A stretch of DNA of 12,207 nt from NCBI GenBank assembly GCA_001804205.1, contig MHFM01000053.1, forward strand, positions 1-12,207. The letters run 5' to 3'. The position numbers and the translations under genes are program-made. Each line of letters starts with the position of its first letter. Position 1 is the first letter of the stretch. Of this stretch, positions 1-9,400 are shown piece after piece. The notes beneath the pieces were generated by a model, which saw only the letters and a list, made by a program, of their open reading frames with translations, was not told the origin of the DNA and made no database searches. Source of the DNA: Omnitrophica bacterium RIFCSPLOWO2_01_FULL_45_10b (GTDB lineage Bacteria; Omnitrophota; Omnitrophia; Omnitrophales; Danuiimicrobiaceae).

Positions 1-29
1 AATTATATCTTAAACTTCCTTGTGAAAGC

Positions 30-34
30 GGAGG
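30..34 (+). promoter_or_regulatory. Ribosome-binding site that fixes the start of the first small gene
   Basis: GGAGG at 30-34 lies nine bases before the ATG at 44-46. An upstream in-frame TTG at 35-37 touches the GGAGG and is too close to be used, so the ATG is the better start. I see no convincing -10/-35 pair in the 29 bases available before it; any promoter may lie left of the window. Confidence 0.75.
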
Positions 35-43
35 TTGTGTGGT

Positions 44-247
44 ATGATCAGTTTCGATGAATCGAGCAGAGAATTCATTGCCAGGAATGTGGCGGACATG
101 GGTAAGGCTGTTCTCACGGTTGGGTTCGCCAGTTACTTTTTTGAGAAGCTTCCTATTTATTATCGTATCAGTTTCCCCTTGATGGGGGTTTTGTTAGTGA
201 TAGTGGCCATCTTCATCCATGCAATGAGAAAGGGAGGTAAACAATGA
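44..247 (+). CDS. Small two-span membrane protein, 67 aa
   Basis: Unidentified small membrane protein. The N-terminal part (residues 1-20) is polar and helical with the run SSREFIARNVADMGK. Residues about 21-34 form a first hydrophobic stretch (AVLTVGFASYFF), a short turn EKLPIYYR follows, residues about 42-60 form a clear second span, and the tail MRKGGKQ is basic. By the positive-inside rule the C terminus is probably cytoplasmic, giving a hairpin in the inner membrane. The ATG start is supported by GGAGG nine bases upstream. The stop TGA overlaps the ATG of the next gene, so the two are very likely one transcript with coupled translation. The layout (short amphipathic lead, two spans, about 65-70 residues) recalls small DUF6722-type proteins, but I cannot confirm that family. 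No catalytic residues are visible; a role as a subunit or regulator of a larger complex is speculation. Confidence 0.75.
   Translation: MISFDESSREFIARNVADMGKAVLTVGFASYFFEKLPIYYRISFPLMGVLLVIVAIFIHAMRKGGKQ
233..237 (+). promoter_or_regulatory. Ribosome-binding site of the second small gene
   Basis: GGAGG at 233-237, inside the last codons of the first small gene, is six bases before the ATG at 244-246. This near-ideal spacing is the main argument that the 30-codon frame is a real gene. Confidence 0.75.
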
Positions 248-336
248 TTGCGATTGTGGTGACTCTGCTTTTCTTGGTCTTTATAGTGGCCCTCCTATAT
301 TTTGATTCACGCCAACGCCGAAAAAAGGCACACTAG
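244..336 (+). CDS. Single-span membrane micropeptide, 30 aa
   Basis: A very short frame, ATG at 244 to TAG at 334-336, encoding 30 residues. Residues 2-19 are almost wholly hydrophobic (IAIVVTLLFLVFIVALLY), and the tail from residue 21 is strongly basic (DSRQRRKKAH). That is the classic form of a one-span membrane peptide with its C terminus in the cytoplasm. It overlaps the previous gene by four bases (ATGA) and has GGAGG six bases ahead, so translational coupling is likely. Its shape resembles small accessory subunits such as CcmD, CcoQ or KdpF, but no diagnostic residue separates these and no partner complex is encoded in the window. I therefore leave the function open. A transcript would end at the hairpin at 383-420. 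Confidence 0.6.
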   Translation: MIAIVVTLLFLVFIVALLYFDSRQRRKKAH

Positions 337-382
337 CAGCAAGCCAGACCACCGCCCTCATTAATAATTAATACCGCTACCG

Positions 383-420
383 AAAAGGGGACAGACAATA
401 CTTCTTGTCTGTCCCCTTTT
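383..420. terminator. Perfect 16-bp hairpin between convergent genes, bidirectional terminator
   Basis: The left arm at 383-398 (AAAAGGGGACAGACAA) is the exact reverse complement of the right arm at 405-420, with the six-base loop TACTTC. The plus strand runs into six T (417-422) and the minus strand into four T, so it can end both the small-gene transcript and the giant-gene transcript. Its GGGGACAGACA core resembles the ends of REP-like palindromes seen scattered in many bacterial genomes with Y1-type transposases, so it may be a mobile palindrome used as a terminator. That part is recollection, not tested. Confidence 0.8.
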
Positions 421-427
421 TTGTTGA

Positions 428-469
428 ACACTAAACGCTATACGCTGAACGCTGAACTCTGTACGCTAT
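428..469. repeat. Six degenerate 7-bp tandem units (consensus ACGCTRA/T)
   Basis: The stretch reads as consecutive heptamers: ACACTAA, ACGCTAT, ACGCTGA, ACGCTGA, ACTCTGT and ACGCTAT. Two adjacent units are identical and the others differ by one to three bases. It fills the gap between the terminator hairpin and the stop codon of the giant gene (475-477). The function is unknown. It could be replication-slippage sequence, or part of the same intergenic repeat as the hairpin. Confidence 0.7.
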
Positions 470-474
470 ATTTT

Positions 475-3400
475 TTATGCGGCTTTGGCGGAAAGGGCCT
501 GCTGGCGGGCTTCCTGATCCAACATAGAAGCTAATAGTAAAACGAGGTTTTGAAGGGCTTCACGGCTTTGAACCTGCAAGTTTCCATTATCAAGTTGTTT
601 CAGGAATTGATTTGTTTCTTTAGAAAGAGCAAGATGAGCTAAAGCAGCGATGAGGAGTTCCCCCGCAATTGATTCTTCATTGAAGTCGATCTGATCGCCA
701 TCGGCATAAACCTTTGAGAGCAAAGTCTCGGCCCCGGCTCGATCGGGACTTATCCACATACTTGGCTGATCATCCATGTTCCGCAAAGCATCTTGATTTC
801 CTGTGTTAAAGAAAAAAGCGGATGAACCAAATACGATTCGCTGTACCTTATTGTTTCGACCCAACTCTCTAAGGCTTGTTTCCCTTACGGCACTGGCCGG
901 CAGATCAAGACGTATAATCAAATGACCATTGGAAGCCACTGAGACCGCACTTTTACGAGCAAGGTCTTGAAACACGCTTCTCCGTGAAGCCGGATTAATT
1001 GTCTTCAATTGATCATCCGTCATTCGGTAGGCAATCACCGACGTGCGGTCAAGCGCTACAATTGCATTGAGAATAGCTTTGGCAATATCGGCAGACGCTT
1101 GTGACATAGCTGCTACTTCAGCTTCTTTTACTTTGACTATTTCTTGCTCAGATGAAACAGTTTGAGGTTCTTGGTTTAAGAGGGTTAAAACACGGCCAAG
1201 CGCTGCTTTTACCTCTGCACTTTCAAATGGAAGCTCTGCGATCGATTTATCCAATCCAGATTCTCCTAGTACTTTTTGAACTTCTAAGGATACAACTTCC
1301 TCCGTGATGGGCTTTCCTGCTGTTTTCAACTCAAGAAGTTTTTTCTCGATCGCTTGGGTGATGGGTCCTTGGTTTTGATGCACTAAGTTGACACGATCTG
1401 CCAATACATTTTGCGCGAGGCGGAGCACTTCTTCCGGTTTAATGCCTACAACTTTAGATGCAAAACTAAGTTCGACGGCCAAACGCTCTGGCTCTTGATG
1501 CACTCCACCAATAACCACTGCCAATTGATTGCCCAAACGCCCGGCAGTTTCCACTGCTGCTACTTCTTCTAATGTCGGCTGACGCAGTTCCGCACGCTGA
1601 GTTAAAGATTCATCTTCAGTCGTCTTTTTGAGTATCAACTGATAAATGAGTTTTTCCGGTTTCTCCGGGTCATACATCGGCTCAGGCACGTTAGACTTGT
1701 AACCAGGATATTCTTTTTCCAATTCTTTACCTAAGTCTTCAAGTTTTAAGCCGATCATTCTCAGGGGGGCAACGTTGACCACAAAGTTCATAGAAATAGT
1801 CCCTGTATGTGGATCAATTTTAACGTTTTCCTCAAATCCACGAGCGCTGAGTAACCCTATGGACGATCTCAGCTCAGGAGACGACCATTCAAGTAGATCC
1901 AACAAAACTTCTTTTAAGTCAGCAACCGTCGGATTATTCCGCAGCTCAGTCCTCAGCCCGGTCGGGGCTGAGGGCAGCTCGGCCCTGTAAAAAGGCTCCG
2001 CCTTCACAGGGCTTTTCACTTGCCCCGTGATTGCCGAAGGCGATTTTACGGGGCGCAGTTCAGCACGCCAGCTGTCATCTGCCGGCGGCTGATTTGCTTG
2101 TTCTGCTACAAATTGGTTGAATTGAGCACGGTCATGAATAATATCAAACGGGCTTTTCAGTGATAATTCAAAACCGGTTTCTACATATTGACCGGGAACC
2201 GTTTCCCGGAGACCTTGTGCGCTGATAAGTCCTGCCTCCGTTAATCTTTGGCGAACTTCGAGCAAACTCGAGCGGCTCGCCTCATCGAATTGCACAACCG
2301 AGGTATTTGAGATGGTGATGGGCTGAGTCGCATAACCATATTGCCCATCATCCAAATCAATCACACCATAAAACTCGGCCATTCCCAGCACGCTCAATAC
2401 TTGTGCAATCAAAAGCTCAGTATGGACATCATTTTCCGTAGTACCTGAAAATGGCCGGATGACTACTGGATGATTAATTTCCTTCACAAAGCCAAGCCGG
2501 GCACTTGTTAATTTTGGCTTTTGCGTTTCGTCTAAAATTAAAAAATGCGGCAAGATTTGACTGGGATATTTAAGTTCTAACCTTTTTGTTCCATTCAGAT
2601 TGCTTGCAATTATTTTTTCCGCTGTTTTCCGATCCCGCATTTGCGTTAATACCCAATTTTTATCCGTGCCTGTGGGTAATAGGTAGGACTCCACTGTATT
2701 TGTTGAAGACACTAAGACACCGAATCGATTCAGTTCTTCTTTTACCTCGTCCATCCCGATATCTTGAAGAATAAGCTCAAGCGTCTCAGAGAAATCTGCC
2801 ATACTTCTCAAAATAGATTCGATTTGTGCGCGGTCTCGTTTCGGAAGGTCAGATAAATGTTTTTCGTTGAATCCTTGTATAAGATCTCTTGCAATTGTTA
2901 AAGCTTGCCGTACTTTCTCCCTTAAAAGGGTATTTTGTTTTTTTAAATGAAGCATCTCTTTCCAAATTTCCATCGCTTCCCGGAACCGATTTGCAGCTTG
3001 CATTAATTCCTGGGACTTCTCTGCTGTTTCACCTGCTGTAAAAACCATCATCGGCCCCGATTCCGGGCCGCTTCCGATTGATCGGGTTAACACCAATCGA
3101 TCCGGTTTGATTTCAACGTTTAAGTATTCTTTAATAGTGCTGCCGCTATAAATTTGTGACACGGTTTGATCGGAATTTTTAACTGTAACAAAGTCGTCGC
3201 CCCAATTCCATGAAATTTGGAATTCTATCTCATCGAATCGGGCAGACGATTCTCTTTTTGGGACATAGTAAACCACTATGCTGGTTTTTCCGCTCATCTC
3301 TTCTGGAGAAAACGTCACAGAATCCTTATTCCCCAAAAGCACCGTACGAAGCGATTGATCACCAGCTCGCAATTCAGATCGCGCTCGATCAACCAATCCT

Positions 3401-6400
3401 TCGTTCTGGTCTATAACAACCGGGAGTTTTAAAACCAAAGGCACGGCACTTAAAATCCGATTAATTTCCAATAACTGCTGATCAGGTGCGATTCTTTTCT
3501 TTCTCACATCATTAACTGCCCGAATTATATTCTCCTTTGCGTCCCCTGAGTCCATGCCGTTTACATTCGGATCAAAACCACTTCGGACATAAAATGAAAA
3601 TACGCCTCGTCCAAGCATCCGCTGAAAGTGATTGAGCTCGGGAGCCTGCCTAAAACTTCCATGAAGAATGCCGCTAAGATCCTCGTAGCCTGCGCCTGAA
3701 ATAGTGGTTACTTCCGCAATCCTGCGGTCAAATAGGTTATAAATATTGGCAAGAATAACCGGCAGAGCCCCCATGTTCGCTCTATAGTTCGAATTAGGAT
3801 TCAGGTAATACATAAATCGGTCAATTCTATTCGGTGGAAACGGATCGATGGCGCTTCGACGGATGGTAAAAGTTCCATGTCCGATTATCTCGCCAGATTC
3901 GGATTGCGTTAAAGTAAAAAAATAAAGGTCCAGCGGATTCCCAGTAGAGCCTGTTGACTGGAATACGGTCCACTCGATACCATCCAGCTTAGAAACCTTT
4001 GGGCGAAATGTTTGATCATTGCCCAGCGAAATCGTTTGTTCTAAATCTACTTCTCCCCCTTTATCATCATAGATCCAAAGCTTCTGTTCATTTAAAAAGT
4101 CGATGAGTTGCTTCCTGCGGGCTTTTGATTCTATGGGATCAGGCTCCCGGAATTCGGAATGTGTATTCAATAGGTAAGAAAGGAGTTTCTGCTTTAGCGC
4201 ATTGACATCGCCCGGGAGAATTGAAAGTTGAGTATTGATCGGTAGGTTGAGGTTGCTCCACTTTTCAGGTAACGGTTTTTGCGTTCTCCCTGCAATCGGA
4301 ACAAGGGCGTGCTTTCCTCTTACGCCTGGCACCTCTGTCCATACATAGCCAAGATCGGTTAACTGGTCTTGCCGTAGCTCAGCGCGCTGGCTATTATCAG
4401 CCTGATCCGGCAGCCGCGCCCCGTATCTTTGGGAGGCAACGGCGCTCACCTCTCTGTTGGTTATGATCTTCTTCGAAAAGAGTTCTCGCACTGTACGACG
4501 GATATCTCGTTGCATCGCCGTATCGATAGGTTGGCCGTCCTCCCGATAGATTATCAATGCATCTAATGCGCCTTCGTAATAGGTAGAAACGCCGAAATGA
4601 TGGATGCTGACGCCATAACGTTGGGCCAAGAGCCTTGACACCGTATAAAGGAGACCGATACGGTCCGGGGTTTGGACCTCCATTTCCATTGCGGGGCCCG
4701 GCAAATCTTCGGATGTATCATGCCGGCGAAACGTCACCCTTGTGGGGCCTTTCCGTCCCACCCGCCGTAAGACAGCGTTTTGCATCATCTCATCCAAACG
4801 AGTAAAGATTTCTTCTATAGCTGCTCCCTCCTCCTCCAGTTTTAGAAATGTCGCAATCCTACTTCGGACCAATCTCTGCAGATTTTCCTGCTTGTCATAA
4901 GGAGGCATGACATAAGCGATAAAACGGTCTACGATCACACCATCGACGGTGTGAATCTCCGCCTGTTGGATGTTGATTTCCAAAGCTGCAAAAACTCCGG
5001 TTAGCACGGCTAAAAGGCCTCTGAAATCCCTGTTGTTTCCGACGAGGATCTCCAGATAACTTTCGTAATCCTTGGATAGCCGTGAAAACTTCACAAGCAT
5101 CGCGGAAGCCCCTTTCTCCTTTGCAAATTCCAGGTAGGCCAGAAATATTACGCCCGACGCGATCGATGGAACCGTCATATTTCGGAGATAAGCGACCGGA
5201 AATACGGGTTTGAAACGTCCTTCAAAGAAATCCTTTAGAGATGGCCCATGAGTGGGGATCTGTTGCAAGAAAGAAGGATCTGCCATCAATGGCTCCGCGC
5301 CCATCTCTTTGCCATATTCCCGGATCCATCTCTGTAATGCGCTGCCCGAAAGAGAACCTTCCAAATTCCTGTATAGGCCCGCGAGAAACTCAGCGTCATC
5401 CCTCTGCCGGAAAGCTTCAAAGCGGTCAACAATCCGGTTGAGATCTTCTTCCGACTTGCGGGTGCCAAGAAATTCACTCATTATTGAGAAGAAATCGTCC
5501 ACGGGTTTCATCTTATTCATTTGAATGATGTCCTGGGTTTTGAAATCAGAAACTGAGAACGCATCCGCATAAGTCAGAAGATAAAGCAATGTAAAAACCT
5601 GTGGATTCATGTACGGATCGGTCTTAACCCATTCCGAAATCTGGGCCTTTAAAGCAGCAGGGTCTCTGGCCACAATATCTGCCCTTGCTTTAAGTTTGGC
5701 ATGGTTTAGAACTAGCCATTCAATCAACTTTTTGTCCTTAACACTCACTGGATATTGCGCCAACACCTTGGGAACAATCTCTTTGGCGGCAACATAGGCA
5801 TGGCCGGGACCCGTACGGGTAGCAGATGGCGACTTCGCTGAGTCATGGAAAAGGATCGCAAAGGTAAGCGGCAAGATCAGCTCAGGATTGTTCTTAAGTA
5901 AATCCTCAAAAACATGTCTGGGAAGAGAGAGATGGCCATCTTCCTCGGAACGCAGACGCCAGAGAAACCGGACCAGAATCAAGGTATGAATATCTACAGG
6001 ATACTGGTGAGTGGGTTCCGTCAGAACATTCAATGTCTTAAAGGGTGGAAGCAATTTTTTAAGAACACCAAGATCGCGCATCGAAAATAGAGCCTCCGAG
6101 GGATCTTGCTCCAACGCCAAGAGCGCTAAAAACTGCCTGCGGACTCTGAGTGTTGGGGCAAATCGCGCCAAGTTTTTGCGCACAGCCTCCTCAAGTTCGC
6201 GATTCAAAGGTATTTGATACCGGACCGAAAGATAAAACGCATCAATCAGTTTGTTAGGATCCCGGAAAAGAATTTGAGCGGTGAGTCCAGCGGTAACGGA
6301 CTGTTGGGATAAGCCTAGATACTTCGCTCCTCCCGTCTCTTGCCACGGCTCTCGAACCGTATAGATAGAGAAGTTGCTTTCAGAAGGAATTTGTTCCTCT

Positions 6401-9400
6401 GCGTCAACAATGACGGGCGCCATCCGATCGAATACACGGCCGATAATCTCATGGATACGGCGCAAGTGCCGGCCGTACTGTTCGTAAAGACTATTCATCT
6501 CAATTGAATAATCTGTGATGGGGGGACGACCCTGGCTCTGCGCCAAGGCATCAATGAACAACTCAAATACCGCAGAACCCTTGGTCCCGCCGGGATCCAA
6601 CTCGATTTTTCCCTTTTCAATAAAGAGGTTCCGTTTCTCTTTCACAACTTTTATGATATTCTCAAAAAATTTAGCAGCCTCGAGAAGATCCGACTGTTCC
6701 CTTTCTGTCAATGAAACTTCCGGATGCTGTCTTTGAATTTCTACAAGAAGTTGCTCCACTTCGGCGGCTGTTTCAACCTGATCGTTTGTATCGAACTCAA
6801 ATGTGGTCTGTGTTTGCGGCAGGTTGATCGCTTTTTTAAAAAATGAAAGCATCTGGAAAGTTTCTACAACTTTTATCTGCCTCGTATAAAAACCCCTGAA
6901 TCCACCCTGAGCTTCAAGCCAGTCATGCCATTCTTTCTTTGCTTCTACCACATTTCGTAGTTCAGCACGCGAGTCAACCTGATGGGAAGCGTCCAACAGA
7001 ACCTGCGCACCTTGAACTATTGAGTCGCTCCTGAGCTCCGCACGGCGGGATGGTTGATTTTTGCTAGAGCTTTTTTGAGCCCCTGACCATCTAATACTTA
7101 ATCTAACAATTTTATATCCTACCCATGTTCCCCCGAGAACGCCCGCCCAAACCGCCAAACTTATCCCTATATAAATCAACCTATTTTCAAGATATACGTG
7201 GCTTAGGTCCTCTAGCGAAACATCGATATGGAGGACTTTTTTGTAAAATTCAGCCTGTTCCGCGAAAGGTTTCCGCTCATAGTCTGGAAGTTTATCGGCC
7301 AGGAGATCCCAAACATCGCTGATTCCGAGAAAGCGTTCCCACAAAAATTTCCGCAATGTCGGAAATGCTTTTGCATGTTCGGCTTCATGAATAATGGCGC
7401 TGGCAGTTTTTACGGGATTATCGTTAGCCATGGTGATACTGATTATAATCCGCGGTGGTGTTCCATAAGGACCATGGCTGCCGGTAGTCGCGCCGTGAAC
7501 GCTGCCGGTCGGTTCTACCGTAATCCGGATGTTGTTCTTTTCCAGGAATTCGAGCGTACTCGCCCACCCGAAAGCGTCGAGAACAAAAAAGGCCTTTTTT
7601 ATTGCGTCAGGCTGGCGTCTCCAATAATCAGGCAAAACATTTTGGTCAAGCGACTTGTAAATTTCTTCAACGATTTCGTTAAGTTTTATAATGCGCCGGC
7701 GCGCCATTTCTTCAGGTTTCCCCATATACGGCTGTCCAAAATGGACTTTCAGAAGAATGTCGGGGGCCGGGGTCCCAAAATCTTTTTTGAATTTTGCAGG
7801 GAGCTCGTCAAAGTATTGCTCAAAAGCCTGCTTGAGCTTTTCTTTGGCTTGGGAATGGGAATACCGGGGATCCTCGGCTTCCAGCATGGGTTTTGAAGCA
7901 CCGCTCCCGGACAAGAGTGTTTCGACTTGGCCCGGAATAGACGGCTCAACAGGCTCGGGCCCTTTGAGCAATGCAGCTGTCCCCCCGATAACGAGGCTGA
8001 TTGCCACAGTGGCGATGTACCCTAGCAAGACCTCTTTTAAGGCCGTAGGCTTCTTTACATTCCCGCTTCTAAGCTCCGCGCGGTGGTTTGATTTTTCTTC
8101 AAAATAGCTTTTCACCGCCGCAAAATTTCTGGAATATTCTCCACGCACATTTGGGGGGAAGGCGTTCAGCAGCGTCTCAAGATTCGGTTGCTCCTTATTA
8201 ATCGGGCGCTCGATAAAGTCTCTAAGAAAAGAAGGGTTATGTTCAATCAGGGTTCCTATTAGAACTTTCTGCTCTATCTCAAGATCGCTCACCCGCTTGA
8301 GCGCTTCCTCAGGCGACAGGCGGAGATAAGTCACGGCAATATCCAGCTGCTTCAAAAGGCGGAGCTGCTTCACAAATTCGGGATCAAGCTTGCTAAGCTT
8401 AGCATTGATTTCGTCATCCGTAGCCCCGTTTGGGTTTTGAGGTGAACGAAAATCGGTAACATAAATACGGAGAATTAAGCGATCGAAGTTTTCCTGTCCC
8501 TTTTTGAATCCCAATGCTTCCAAAAGCTCTAGAATTTTCTGCTGTTGCGCCCGGATTTTTGGAGAATCGTGGAGCCGCTTGAGCTTTTTGATGACTGTTT
8601 CGTCGGCCCGGAGGAAATATTCCTTAAATGCCTCCTCGTCCCCGCGAAGAAGCATCCAAACGGTATTGATGACTTTGGGTGACTCTGTCCAATCTTTCCG
8701 CGTTAAATCTATATCGTGCAGTAAGGCCGCAAGCAGAATCTCGAGCGTGTCGGCGGCAGAATAGCGACCATTTTTGGCAATCAGCAATGCCAAATCGGCT
8801 AATTCCAAGCCGTGGGCAAACCGGTGATATCCCCGTTCGAAGGTTTCTTGGTCTTTGTGAATTTTGCGCAAAGTCTTAAAAAGATTTTGAAGCCGATTGG
8901 AGGTCGCTGGATCAGAGTTCACTCCTTTAAACTTATCCGTGATGGACTTCCATGGCTCGCTGATATATTCTTCTGCCGTCACCCGCACTTCGGAGCGGCG
9001 GGTGACGGGCGTTGCGGGTGTGGACACCGAAAATTTGCTCAATTGGATAAACCAATGTGTCTTCCCAAGAAGTTCGTTTGTGATAAATTCCGACCGTTCG
9101 GAATCGGGAGATTTGGCATAATTGCTCAACAGACGCACAATTTCTGAGACTCTGGCAATATCGCTGTTTGTTTCAACAATCTCAAGCGCGTCCTTGGCCG
9201 CGGCCAAATCTGCGGCTTTCTGCGCGAATTGCAGGCGTATGTCGATGACGGTAAGAGGAGCGGCTATATCATAAGCCTGCGCCGGATCTCCATAGGTCAC
9301 CGTTTCAATGACAATTCTGGCGCTTTCATCAAGCGACGGTTCATTCTGTTTTTCTCTGAATGAAATAATCAGACCAATATGCTTTCTCATCTCCTCCAAC

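Noticed and set aside
35..37. TTG as the start of the first small gene
   Set aside because: It abuts the GGAGG at 30-34 with no spacing; the ATG at 44-46 has a normal nine-base gap.
1939..2067. A CRISPR array or a sortase (LPxTG) signal
   Set aside because: The three hairpins are not identical repeats with unique spacers of equal length. The RAELPSAPTG peptide resembles LPxTG only loosely and is about 500 residues from the C terminus with no membrane span after it.
3052..3070. A 6-bp stem hairpin CGGCCC/GGGCCG
   Set aside because: It encodes a Gly/Pro/Ser turn in an ordinary segment, has no R-[AST]-E-x-R copy within about 300 bases, and GC-rich codons explain it.
5809..5820. A perfect 12-bp palindrome, ACCCGTACGGGT
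   Set aside because: It lies inside conserved GlnD-like coding sequence (the loop after the HD pair) with no motif copy or second site nearby; probably chance.
7228..7896. A 222-codon open frame on the plus strand
   Set aside because: It lies wholly opposite the metallopeptidase-like segment, has no domain-like pattern or good ribosome-binding site, and is explained by codon bias of the minus-strand gene. The other plus-strand frames between 1775 and 11946 were dropped for the same reason.
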